From: Gammaproteobacteria bacterium
Lineage (GTDB): Bacteria > Pseudomonadota > Gammaproteobacteria > Chromatiales > Chromatiaceae
DNA: 5,871 nucleotides
Assembly: GCA_020630035.1 (NCBI GenBank)
Contig: JAHDCB010000106.1
Coordinates: 1-5,871 of the forward strand
Direction of reading: 5' to 3'
Shown: positions 1 to 5,871 of the stretch, one piece after another
Layout of the letters: every line of letters starts with the position of its first letter
Position numbering within the stretch: the stretch's first letter is position 1
Notes under the pieces: generated by a model
Databases searched by the model: none
What the model saw: the letters and a program-made list of their open reading frames with translations, nothing else
Told to the model about the DNA's origin: nothing
Program-made: the position numbers and the translations under genes

Positions 1-647
1 GTGTACATCGGCTGTGTTTGATATGGCCCGACACCAGTACGTCGCAATCCGCTCAGATGAGCACCACAACCGAGGGCTTCACCAATATCTTCTGCCAAGG
101 TACGTACATAGGTGCCTTTGGAACAATGCACCTGCATTTCCAGGGTCGGGTCTGAAAAATCTGTTAATTGCACGGCATGAATCGTGACAGTCCGTGGCTG
201 ACGTTCTACTGTGATGCCAGCCCGGGCCAGGGTATACAAACGCTTACCCTGGTAGTGTACTGCGGAATACATCGGTGGGTATTGCTGAATCTGGCCACAG
301 AACTGCGACAATACGGCCTGAATATCAGCCAGCTGGAGGTGGGCGGTGGGACATTCCTGTAATGGTTCGCCTTCTGCATCACCTGTGGTTGTGGTGATAC
401 CTAAACGAACCTGAGCAGTGTAATGTTTATCAGCGTCCAGTAGAAAGGCAGACAGGCGGGTTGCAATACCAAAACAAACGGGTAACAGCCCGGTAGCCAA
501 TGGATCCAGGCTGCCGGTATGTCCGGCCTTGCGTGCCTGGTACAGGTGTTTTACCTGTTGTAATGCGCGGTTAGAGGTATGATGTAACGGTTTGTCCAGT
601 AACAGAATACCGTGCAATTCACGACCACGGTTATGGCGTCGTCCCAT
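1..647 (-). CDS. truB: tRNA pseudouridine(55) synthase TruB, N-terminal 215 residues (cut by window edge)
   Basis: TruB converts uridine 55 in the T-loop of most elongator tRNAs to pseudouridine and also acts as a tRNA chaperone in the cytoplasm. The translated frame starts MGRRHNRGRELHGILLLDKP and aligns without gaps to the E. coli N-terminus. The motif GHTGSLDPLATG places the catalytic aspartate at residue 48, the same number as in E. coli, and the conserved active-site tyrosine falls at residue 76 (KHYTA). The second signature, CSKGTYVRT, spans residues 175-183 and is followed by LGCGAHLSGLRR. The frame is still open at position 1, so about 100 C-terminal residues, including the usual PUA-like domain, lie outside the window. 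The ATG at 645-647 sits inside the 3' end of rbfA in another frame, giving a 17-nt overlap. No Shine-Dalgarno sequence is visible upstream, so translation probably depends on coupling to rbfA. The family call is certain and the start is well supported by alignment. Confidence 0.96.
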   Translation of the reverse strand, partial: MGRRHNRGRELHGILLLDKPLHHTSNRALQQVKHLYQARKAGHTGSLDPLATGLLPVCFGIATRLSAFLLDADKHYTAQVRLGITTTTGDAEGEPLQECPTAHLQLADIQAVLSQFCGQIQQYPPMYSAVHYQGKRLYTLARAGITVERQPRTVTIHAVQLTDFSDPTLEMQVHCSKGTYVRTLAEDIGEALGCGAHLSGLRRTGVGPYQTQPMY

Positions 648-1005
648 GTGGCTTGTGCTGGTTGGCGTGATGGATCAGTTGCGTCAGATGCTGGCCGGTT
701 TCAACAGAAATATCGTAGACAAAGTTCAGCACCGGTACAGTTCGCAGATGCAGTTGTTGCGCCAACTGGTGACGCAGATAACCGGCTGCCTTATGCAGTA
801 TTGGAGTCAGCATGTCTTTTTCTGCTGGCTGCAATACGGTGTAATACACCTGTGCATGAGACAGGTCACGCGCAACTCGCACAGCTTGTATCGTGACCTG
901 TTGCAAACGAGCGTCGTGTGTCGCATGCTGTAACAAGTGAGCCAGGGCACGCTGTATCTCAGTGCTGACCCGTTCGGTACGGTCAAACCCGTATGGTTTT
1001 TTCAC
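631..1005 (-). CDS. rbfA: 30S ribosome-binding factor RbfA
   Basis: RbfA binds the immature 30S subunit near the 5' end of 16S rRNA and helps late maturation and cold adaptation. The 124-residue product has the single KH-type fold of the family: an N-terminal helix with RTERVSTEIQRAL (9-21), the DARL motif (31-34), a conserved strand around RDLSHAQVYYTVL (46-58), AAG at 73-75 where RbfA has its Ala-x-Gly helix kink in place of the KH GxxG loop, and LHLRTVPVLNFVYD (85-98). It is slightly shorter than the 133-residue E. coli protein and lacks that protein's charged acidic tail, which is variable in the family. The start is GTG (1003-1005), chosen because it is the first start in frame after the infB stop and gives the family N-terminus. 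It lies 6 nt after the infB stop, with no clear Shine-Dalgarno sequence, so translation is probably coupled to infB. Confidence 0.95.
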   Translation of the reverse strand: MKKPYGFDRTERVSTEIQRALAHLLQHATHDARLQQVTIQAVRVARDLSHAQVYYTVLQPAEKDMLTPILHKAAGYLRHQLAQQLHLRTVPVLNFVYDISVETGQHLTQLIHHANQHKPHGTTP

Positions 1006-1011
1006 GCTGGC

Positions 1012-3627
1012 TTATAGCTGGCGGGCAACTTCGCGTCGTTCAAACACTTCAATCTGGTCGCCGGCCTTAACATCGTTATAATTTTTAACACCGATTCCAC
1101 ATTCGGTACCTGCCTTCACTTCCTTCACATCATCTCTGAAGCGGCGCAGGGATTCCAGCTCGCCTTCATAAATCACCACATTATCTCGTAAGACCCTGAT
1201 CGGGCTGGATTTTTTAATGGTACCCTCAATTGCCATACAACCAGCAATAGCGCCCAGACGTGACGAACGGAAGACATCGCGAACTTCGGCCAGACCAATG
1301 ATATTCTCGTGAATTTCTGGTGACAGCAGGCCGGAAACAGCCTTTTTCACATCATCAATCACTTCGTAGATGATGCTGTAATAACGCAGATCGATACCCT
1401 GTGCTTCAACAATCCGTCGTGCCGGGCTATCTGCGCGCACATTGAAGCCGATAATCGCAGCACCAGAAGTGACCGCCAGGTTAGCATCCGATTCGTTGAT
1501 GCCGCCGACTCCGGTGGCAATCAGTCGCACCTTGACTTCATCTGTCTGGATCTTCAGTAAAGACTCTTTCAGGGCCTCTGCAGAGCCTTGCACATCAGCC
1601 TTCACCAATAAGTTGACGTAAGTCACCTCACCGCCGCTCGCCTGCGCGAACATCTGATCCAGTTGAATTGCCTTCTGGCTGGCCAGGCGGCCTTCCCGCG
1701 AGCGTTCACGACGCAATTCGGCTACTTCCCGTGCCTTTTTCTCGTCGCTGACAATCAGGAAGTCGTCCCCGGCTGCCGGGGTACCGGACAGCCCCAGAAT
1801 CTGCGCCGGAATGGCTGGCCCGGCTTGTTTAACCGGTTTGCCATTTTCATCCAGCATCGCCCGAATCCGGCCATATTCGGCACCAGAAATAATCGCGTCA
1901 CCCTGCTGCAGCGTACCGGACTGCACCAGAACAGTTGCAACCGGCCCACGACCTTTATCCAGGCTGGATTCCACCACAATGCCGCGTGCATGACCGGTAG
2001 CCACGACCATCAGGTCTAACAGCTCAGATTGCAATAAAATGGCTTCTAACAGATCTTGGATGCCGCTGCCGGTATGTGCCGAAACCTGTACAAACTGGAC
2101 GTCACCGCCCCAGTCTTCTGGTACGACTTCTTCCGCCACCAGCTCTTGCATCACCCGGTCCGGCTGGGCTTCTGGTTTATCCATTTTGTTAATTGCAACT
2201 ACCAGCGGTACCTGGGCCGCCCGGGCATGTTGTATCGCCTCACGTGTCTGCGGCATGACGCCATCGTCTGCGGCAACCACCAGAATCACAATATCAGTGA
2301 CCTTCGCACCACGGGCACGCATCGCAGAAAATGCCGCATGTCCGGGTGTATCCAGAAAGGTAATCATGCCGTGGCCGGTTTCGACGTGATAAGCACCAAT
2401 ATGCTGGGTGATACCACCTGCTTCACCTGCGGCAACCCGGGTGGTACGAATGTGATCCAGCAACGACGTTTTGCCGTGGTCCACGTGGCCCATAATGGTC
2501 ACAACAGGTGCGCGCGCCACTTGCTCGCCTTGTTGTTGTTGCGCTTCCAGCGCTGTAAACAACTGTTCTTCTGCATCCGCAATCTGTTCGCTTTGCGCGG
2601 TATGTCCCATTTCTTCAATTACCAGTACCGCTGTATCCTGATCCAGCACCTGGTTAATCGTTGCCATCAGCCCCATACCCATCAGGGTTCTGATCACGAC
2701 AGTTGCCTTCACCGCCAGTCGTTGCGCCAGATCAGCAACCGTGATGCTCTCCGGAACCGCAATCGTTAGCTTTTTCGGCTCAACGGGCCTCTGGAACGCA
2801 TGTTGACTATCAGAGAGGGTTTGGTCTTTGCGTCTGACATCTTTTCTACGCCGACCACGCCGACCACTCTCATCATGCCGCGTATTATTTTCCTGCCGCC
2901 GAGTGGTCCGACCAGAACGTTTTGGCTCGTTTACCACGGTACGCTGACGTTTCGGGCTTTTTTTCGGTTGTTCAGTGACCTTGGGTTCTGGTTGTGCAGT
3001 GGGAGCAGCAGTAGCGGATGCCGCCTGTTCAGCAGCCAGACGTTGTTGTTCAGCCGCAGCCTGTTGCTGTGCTTCCTCGGCTCGTCGTTGTTCTTCAGCC
3101 CGCTGTGCTTCGGCCTGCTGTTGTGCCGCCTGACGTTCGGCCTCTGCCTGTTGAATGGCGGCTTCTTCCGCTTGACGTTGTGCAATCAGGTCGCGGCGTT
3201 TTTTATCCTGCTCCGCCTGCGTTTCACGCTGCGCTGCTTGCTCTGAGAGTGCCTGTTGAGCCTCCTGCATCTGACGCAACGCCCGGTCACGTTCAGTTTC
3301 CTTCGGTGCCTTGCCACCTGTGCGTCGCCGTACCTCAATGCTGACTGTCTTACTGCTGCGGGCAGGCAAGCCACGTGCATTGGTACGTGCCGTACTGGTT
3401 CTGGTCTGTTTCAGCTCACTGGTTGTGCGCCGTTTAAGCGTGACCTTTCTGTTACCGGCCGCCTGGGTGCGACCAGCCAGATAGGTGAGCAACTGTCGCT
3501 TTTCGTCTTCATTGATGGCATCGTCTTCAGATTGTTTGACAATACCGGCCGCTTGCAGCTTTTCGAGTAATTGCTGACTGGCAATACCCTTCGCTGCAGC
3601 TAGTTGCTTGACTGTTGTCTCACTCAT
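1012..3627 (-). CDS. infB: Translation initiation factor IF-2
   Basis: IF2 is the GTPase that recruits fMet-tRNA to the 30S subunit and promotes joining of the 50S subunit. The 871 residues show the long gammaproteobacterial architecture. An IF2_N-type domain covers about 1-52 and a basic linker with [11 protein letters not shown] lies at 61-71. A Gln/Ala/Glu/Arg-rich predicted coiled coil spans about 112-205, followed by an Arg/Lys-rich stretch at about 222-268. A second IF2_N domain lies at about 285-345. The G domain carries G1 GHVDHGKT (380-387), G2 GGITQHIG (404-411), G3 DTPGH (426-430, with the conserved His430), G4 NKMD (480-483) and G5 SAHTG (516-520). Domains II and III follow, with [12 protein letters not shown] at 671-682. 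The C-terminal fMet-tRNA-binding domain keeps [12 protein letters not shown] (841-852). All nucleotide-binding motifs are intact. The ATG overlaps the nusA stop as ATGA and has a good AGGAG 7 nt upstream. Length is close to the 890 residues of E. coli. Confidence 0.98.
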   Translation of the reverse strand: MSETTVKQLAAAKGIASQQLLEKLQAAGIVKQSEDDAINEDEKRQLLTYLAGRTQAAGNRKVTLKRRTTSELKQTRTSTARTNARGLPARSSKTVSIEVRRRTGGKAPKETERDRALRQMQEAQQALSEQAAQRETQAEQDKKRRDLIAQRQAEEAAIQQAEAERQAAQQQAEAQRAEEQRRAEEAQQQAAAEQQRLAAEQAASATAAPTAQPEPKVTEQPKKSPKRQRTVVNEPKRSGRTTRRQENNTRHDESGRRGRRRKDVRRKDQTLSDSQHAFQRPVEPKKLTIAVPESITVADLAQRLAVKATVVIRTLMGMGLMATINQVLDQDTAVLVIEEMGHTAQSEQIADAEEQLFTALEAQQQQGEQVARAPVVTIMGHVDHGKTSLLDHIRTTRVAAGEAGGITQHIGAYHVETGHGMITFLDTPGHAAFSAMRARGAKVTDIVILVVAADDGVMPQTREAIQHARAAQVPLVVAINKMDKPEAQPDRVMQELVAEEVVPEDWGGDVQFVQVSAHTGSGIQDLLEAILLQSELLDLMVVATGHARGIVVESSLDKGRGPVATVLVQSGTLQQGDAIISGAEYGRIRAMLDENGKPVKQAGPAIPAQILGLSGTPAAGDDFLIVSDEKKAREVAELRRERSREGRLASQKAIQLDQMFAQASGGEVTYVNLLVKADVQGSAEALKESLLKIQTDEVKVRLIATGVGGINESDANLAVTSGAAIIGFNVRADSPARRIVEAQGIDLRYYSIIYEVIDDVKKAVSGLLSPEIHENIIGLAEVRDVFRSSRLGAIAGCMAIEGTIKKSSPIRVLRDNVVIYEGELESLRRFRDDVKEVKAGTECGIGVKNYNDVKAGDQIEVFERREVARQL
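3013..3294 (-). other. Low-complexity Gln/Ala/Glu/Arg coiled-coil segment within infB
   Basis: Codons 112-205 of infB encode a run made almost only of Gln, Ala, Glu and Arg, with recurring units such as AEAx[15 protein letters not shown] and [10 protein letters not shown]. The DNA carries matching imperfect repeats of CAG, GCC and GAA-type codons. The segment is expected to be a long charged helix joining the N-terminal domains to the GTPase core. Such linkers vary strongly in length between species and tend to change by repeat slippage. Confidence 0.7.
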
Positions 3628-5138
3628 TCAGCTTCTCCTGTCTCTTCTGCAAACCAGGGTGCTCGTGCAGCCATAATCAGCTTGCCGGCTTGTTCAGCAT
3701 CCAGGCTGTCAATAGCCAGCAGATCATCTACTGCACATTCAGCCAGGTCTTCCATCGTGCTGATACCCTGTGCCGCAAGCTGTTCAGCCAACACTGGGGT
3801 CATACCGTCCATGGTCAATAAATCGTTCGCTGGTGGTTGCACCGTGCCGCCTGTAGAATCATCAGTTGCAATTGCCCGGGTCAACAGAATGTCCTCAGCC
3901 CGCTGCCGTAATTCAGCCACGAGCTCCTCGTCAAATTCCTCAATTCCCAGAATATCATCCTGCTCTACATAAGCGACATCTTCCAGGCTGTTGAACCCTT
4001 CGCGTACCAGTATCTCTGCAATTTCCTCATCCACATCTAACTGAGTCATAAACAGTTGCAACAACTGCTCAGCCTCAGCATCCTGCCTTTCTCCCGCCTC
4101 CTGCTGTCCCATCACATTCAGAGACCAGCCAGTCAATCTGCTGGCCAGCCGGACATTCTGGCCACCACGACCGATAGCCTGAGACAGATTAGCATCCTCA
4201 ACGGCAACATCCATACTGTGCTTATCTTCATCAATCACGATAGATACCACCTCGGCTGCCATCGCATTGATTACCAGTTGTGCCGGATTATCATCCCAGA
4301 CAATCACATCCACCCGCTCGCCACACAGCTCATTGGTGACAGCCTGCACCCGCAGACCACGCATACCGACACAAGTCCCGACCGGCTCAACACGTGGGTC
4401 CCGACTACGCACCAGCAGTTTTGCCCGCAAACCCGGATCACGAGCAGCCCCGAGGATTTCGACCAGGCCCTCACTCAGCTCCGGCACTTCCAGGCGGAAT
4501 AGTTCGCTCAACAGATTAGTATGAGTTCTGGAAACAAACAGTTGCGGCCCGCGCCCTTCACGATTCAGGCCATACAGATAAGCCCGTACCCGATCACCCA
4601 CCCGGGCTGATTCATGCGGAATTGCCTCGCTCTTCGGAATAATCGCCTCAGCATTGCCGCCCATATCCAGTACCAGGCAGCCACGTTCGTGTCGCTTGAC
4701 CGTACCGGCGATCATCTGACCGACCTGGTCTTCAAACGCAGCAATCACCTTCGCCCTTTCGGCCTCACGAACCTTCTGCCCGATGACCTGTTTTGCAGTC
4801 TGTGCAGCAATACGGCCAAACTCAACCGAAGGAATCTGTTCTTCCAGAAAGTCGCCGACCATAATATCCGGATCAGTTTCACGTGCGACAGACCAGGTGA
4901 CTTCAGTCAGAGGGTGTTCCAGCACAGCAGATTCTGAATCATCCATAACCTGCCAGCGACGGAAGGTATCATAGTCGCCGGTCTTACGATCAATCTGTAC
5001 CCGTACCGTAATGTCAGCACCCTGTTTTTTGCGCGTTGCCGATGCCAGAGCAGCCTCGATTGCCTCGAAAATGCTTTCTTTTGCCACATCACGCTCATTC
5101 GATACCGCTTCGACGACAAGCAGAATCTCTTTATTCAT
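3624..5138 (-). CDS. nusA: Transcription termination/antitermination factor NusA
   Basis: NusA binds RNA polymerase and nascent RNA, prolongs pauses, stimulates intrinsic termination, and takes part in antitermination complexes on rRNA operons. The 504-residue product begins [15 protein letters not shown], the classic NusA start. Domains in order: RNA polymerase-binding N-terminal domain (about 1-135, with [15 protein letters not shown] at 48-62 and [15 protein letters not shown] at 115-129), S1 (about 137-203), KH1 with GMRG at 258-261, KH2 with GRGG at 323-326, and two acidic helical repeats, AR1 (about 365-425) and AR2 (about 438-495). Two AR domains are typical of gammaproteobacteria; AR2 can autoinhibit RNA binding until relieved by the polymerase alpha C-terminal domain. 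An ATG directly upstream (5139-5141) would add one methionine. The second ATG is preferred because it matches the family and sits 7 nt, not 4, from the AAGG. The stop overlaps the infB start. Confidence 0.98.
   Translation of the reverse strand: MNKEILLVVEAVSNERDVAKESIFEAIEAALASATRKKQGADITVRVQIDRKTGDYDTFRRWQVMDDSESAVLEHPLTEVTWSVARETDPDIMVGDFLEEQIPSVEFGRIAAQTAKQVIGQKVREAERAKVIAAFEDQVGQMIAGTVKRHERGCLVLDMGGNAEAIIPKSEAIPHESARVGDRVRAYLYGLNREGRGPQLFVSRTHTNLLSELFRLEVPELSEGLVEILGAARDPGLRAKLLVRSRDPRVEPVGTCVGMRGLRVQAVTNELCGERVDVIVWDDNPAQLVINAMAAEVVSIVIDEDKHSMDVAVEDANLSQAIGRGGQNVRLASRLTGWSLNVMGQQEAGERQDAEAEQLLQLFMTQLDVDEEIAEILVREGFNSLEDVAYVEQDDILGIEEFDEELVAELRQRAEDILLTRAIATDDSTGGTVQPPANDLLTMDGMTPVLAEQLAAQGISTMEDLAECAVDDLLAIDSLDAEQAGKLIMAARAPWFAEETGEAE
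3635..3639 (-). promoter_or_regulatory. Ribosome-binding site of infB (AGGAG)
   Basis: On the minus strand AGGAG stands 7 nt before the infB ATG, inside the last codons of nusA. It is the strongest Shine-Dalgarno match at any start in this window. It fixes the infB start at 3627 and suggests IF2 is translated efficiently by direct initiation as well as by coupling through the ATGA overlap. Confidence 0.8.
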
Positions 5139-5145
5139 CATATAA

Positions 5146-5149
5146 CCTT
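5146..5149 (-). promoter_or_regulatory. Ribosome-binding site of nusA (AAGG), overlapping the rimP stop
   Basis: The minus strand reads TAAGGTTATATGATG. The AAGG shares bases with the rimP TAA stop. It is 4 nt from the first ATG and 7 nt from the second, so spacing favours the second ATG as the start. The overlap with the stop codon means ribosomes finishing rimP sit on the nusA initiation site, consistent with translational coupling. Confidence 0.65.
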
Positions 5150-5597
5150 AAATATCGGGGATAATCCGGGCTGACTCAACCTGATGAAACTGGCAGGTTA
5201 ACAATATATCTGCTGTCTGCAACGTCAATTGTTCACCAACCACCTGTGTTAACCGCCCCTGCCACTTCTTACGCCCGCTGACAGGGGTACGCAGCCTGAT
5301 CTGCACCGCAGAACCACACCAGGCAGAGAATTGCGCCAGTGTGAAAATAGGGCGATCCAGGCCGGGTGAAGAAACTTCCAGGGTATAACGTGTGTCAGCC
5401 GGATCTTCAACATCCAGCACGGCACTCAACTGGCGGCTGACTGTGGCACAGTCATCGACCTGAATACCAGATGCCGCATCAATAAATACACGCAGTACAG
5501 GCCCGTGTGTTATCCACTGGACTCCCCAGAAGATAAAGCCGAGTGATTCAACGACCTCCTGAACGGTCGCCTGTAGCTGTGGAGAAACAGAAAGCAT
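5148..5597 (-). CDS. rimP: Ribosome maturation factor RimP
   Basis: RimP binds the 30S subunit early and is needed for efficient maturation of its 3' domain. From the ATG at 5595-5597 the product is 149 residues, against 150 in E. coli, and aligns with that protein from its first methionine. The N-terminal alpha/beta domain contains RVFIDAASGIQVDDC (36-50) and SAVLDVEDP (58-66). The signature LEVSSPGLDRPIF is at 73-85, and the C-terminal SH3-like domain begins around RKKWQGRL (109-116). The frame is open further upstream to an ATG at 5661-5663, which would add 22 residues. That extension is rejected because it would be encoded by a transcription terminator, is rich in Cys, Phe, Trp and Leu unlike RimP, and makes the protein too long. 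Neither start has a clear Shine-Dalgarno sequence. The stop TAA (5148-5150) overlaps the nusA ribosome-binding site. Confidence 0.93.
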   Translation of the reverse strand: MLSVSPQLQATVQEVVESLGFIFWGVQWITHGPVLRVFIDAASGIQVDDCATVSRQLSAVLDVEDPADTRYTLEVSSPGLDRPIFTLAQFSAWCGSAVQIRLRTPVSGRKKWQGRLTQVVGEQLTLQTADILLTCQFHQVESARIIPDI

Positions 5598-5604
5598 AAG
5601 CCAT

Positions 5605-5625
5605 AAAAAAAGGGCCTGACGGCCC
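5605..5625 (-). terminator. Intrinsic terminator / possible attenuator in the rimP leader
   Basis: The minus strand reads GGGCC, loop GTCA, GGCCC, then seven T. This is a perfect 5-bp all-GC stem followed at once by a T-tract, the layout of a Rho-independent terminator pointing into rimP. On the plus strand the hairpin is not followed by T, so it has one direction only. The T-tract ends 7 nt before the rimP ATG at 5597. No minus-strand gene lies between here and the window edge, so within the visible sequence it acts on transcripts entering the operon. The stem is short, which fits a partial or factor-dependent terminator more than a full stop. Related operons are known to carry terminators ahead of rimP/nusA and to be autoregulated by NusA; the same role here is inferred. 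Confidence 0.75.
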
Positions 5626-5667
5626 ATGATGAAAAAGCACCGGCATTCTGACACCGATACCATGCTA

Positions 5668-5687
5668 TGTTACCAAACCACGTAACA
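5668..5687 (-). repeat. Small inverted repeat in the rimP leader region
   Basis: On the minus strand TGTTAC and GTAACA form 6-bp complementary arms around the 8-nt loop GTGGTTTG, and a G-T pair extends the stem. It is not followed by a T-tract, so it is not a terminator. It could be a leader-RNA stem-loop or a protein site just downstream of the proximal promoter candidate. Arms this short can arise by chance. Confidence 0.3.
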
Positions 5688-5688
5688 C

Positions 5689-5717
5689 TGTATACAGATA
5701 GATGCATTGCCACACAA
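5689..5717 (-). promoter_or_regulatory. Candidate sigma70-like promoter, proximal
   Basis: The minus strand has TTGTGT (5712-5717), a 17-nt spacer, then TATACA (5689-5694). Matches to consensus are 3 of 6 and 4 of 6, with ideal spacing. The -10 lies inside the perfect palindrome CTGTATACAG (5688-5697). Transcription would start near 5682, leaving roughly 55 nt of leader before the terminator stem. The match is weak and could be chance. Confidence 0.3.
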
Positions 5718-5809
5718 CCTGCGTAGCCTAGGTATTCTAAAGGACACTATCGTGAACTGCAAACAATACCAATCAGATTTGCAAGGGCATGAAAAACAAT
5801 GATATAACT

Positions 5810-5838
5810 TTAATAAATATGGTACTCCCCAATGTCCA
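5810..5838 (-). promoter_or_regulatory. Candidate sigma70-like promoter, distal
   Basis: The minus strand has TGGACA (5833-5838; 5 of 6 to TTGACA), a 17-nt spacer, then TATTAA (5810-5815; 4 of 6). It lies in the most AT-rich part of the window, as expected of a promoter region. Transcription would begin near 5803, giving a leader of about 200 nt before rimP that includes the inverted repeat at 5668-5687 and the terminator. It is a better match than the proximal candidate but is unsupported beyond sequence. Confidence 0.33.
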
Positions 5839-5871
5839 GACCAATATGAGCTAAAAATAAGATAGTGGATG

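Larger units (their letters stand above)
5626..5871. other. Gene-free upstream region of the operon
   Basis: I find no convincing coding frame and no tRNA-like cloverleaf in these 246 bases on either strand. The outermost part is markedly AT-rich: positions 5790-5871 contain about 25 G or C in 82 bases, well below the neighbouring genes. Besides the two promoter candidates and the inverted repeat listed separately, there is a pair of 6-bp arms, TGCAAA (5758-5763) and TTTGCA (5778-5783), around a 14-nt loop. In E. coli the initiator tRNA gene metY lies just upstream of rimP; it is absent from the stretch visible here. Confidence 0.6.

Noticed and set aside
168..933. Plus-strand open frames opposite truB and rbfA
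   Set aside because: The minus-strand genes are clearly TruB and RbfA. These frames give compositionally odd products with no family resemblance.
2056..2769. Long plus-strand open frame (237 codons) antisense to infB
   Set aside because: It lies wholly opposite the IF2 second N-terminal and GTPase domains, which are conserved. Its product is rich in His, Cys, Arg and Asn with no recognisable domain, and it has no convincing ribosome-binding site.
2900..3300. Internal in-frame start producing a shorter IF2 isoform, as in E. coli
   Set aside because: The candidate starts (ATG at codon 120, GTG at codon 231) have no Shine-Dalgarno sequence at proper spacing, so I cannot support one.
3604..4974. 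Several plus-strand open frames opposite nusA
   Set aside because: They are Ser/Thr/Arg- or His/Leu-rich mirror frames of a well-conserved NusA coding sequence, with no independent support.
5626..5685. Plus-strand 19-codon frame beginning ATGATGAAAAAGCAC
   Set aside because: It has no ribosome-binding site at usable spacing and is too short to judge; probably chance.
5688..5697. LexA-type SOS box (CTGT...ACAG)
   Set aside because: The half-sites are separated by only 2 nt, whereas the gammaproteobacterial LexA box needs 8.
5510..5713. Minus-strand frame of 67 codons overlapping the rimP 5' end
   Set aside because: It runs through the terminator and out of frame into rimP. The product shows no family features and it starts with GTG without a ribosome-binding site.
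5789..5854. Plus-strand 21-codon frame starting ATGAAAAACAATGAT
   Set aside because: It is short, the AGGG upstream is too close to the ATG, the codons are AT-rich like the surrounding intergenic DNA, and I recognise no leader peptide or toxin pattern.
5745..5867. 7-bp inverted repeat CACTATC / GATAGTG bracketing about 120 bp, as in a small mobile element
   Set aside because: The match does not extend beyond 7 bp, no target-site duplication is visible, and a pair this short is expected by chance in a region of this size.
5670..5870. Minus-strand frame open from the window edge to a TAA at 5670-5672, possibly the end of an upstream gene
   Set aside because: The 66 codons have no stop but encode an unusual Cys/Trp/Tyr/Ile-rich string with no recognisable motif in AT-rich DNA, more likely chance than coding. 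Extending the sequence past 5871 would settle it.

Overview
The window holds most of a conserved bacterial translation/transcription operon, read entirely on the minus strand. In transcription order it is rimP, nusA, infB, rbfA, and a truB that runs off the left edge. All five products are recognised from their protein sequence. The NusA has an S1 domain, two KH domains and two C-terminal acidic-repeat domains. IF2 carries a long N-terminal extension with two IF2_N-type domains. TruB and RimP align almost residue for residue with the E. coli proteins. Together these point to a gammaproteobacterium of moderate GC content. I cannot name the genus from the sequence alone.

Layout, read from right to left. 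Positions 5626-5871 contain no convincing gene. This is an upstream region, strongly AT-rich at its far end, with two weak sigma70-like promoter candidates and a small inverted repeat. Positions 5605-5625 form a compact intrinsic terminator (5-bp all-GC stem, GTCA loop, seven T) oriented with the operon and ending only 7 nt before the preferred rimP start. After it come rimP (5148-5597), nusA (3624-5138), infB (1012-3627), rbfA (631-1005) and the 5' 215 codons of truB (1-647). Genes are packed with gaps of 9 nt or less, or overlap: nusA/infB share an ATGA, and rbfA/truB overlap by 17 nt. There is no room for an internal terminator.

The products act together in gene expression. RimP and RbfA are maturation factors for the 30S subunit, IF2 delivers initiator tRNA and joins the subunits, TruB makes pseudouridine 55 in tRNA, and NusA controls RNA polymerase pausing, termination and antitermination. 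NusA stimulates intrinsic termination, so the terminator directly in front of rimP is a plausible autoregulatory attenuator. That is the most interesting regulatory signal here. It has precedent in related operons, and I see no undescribed biological system in this window.
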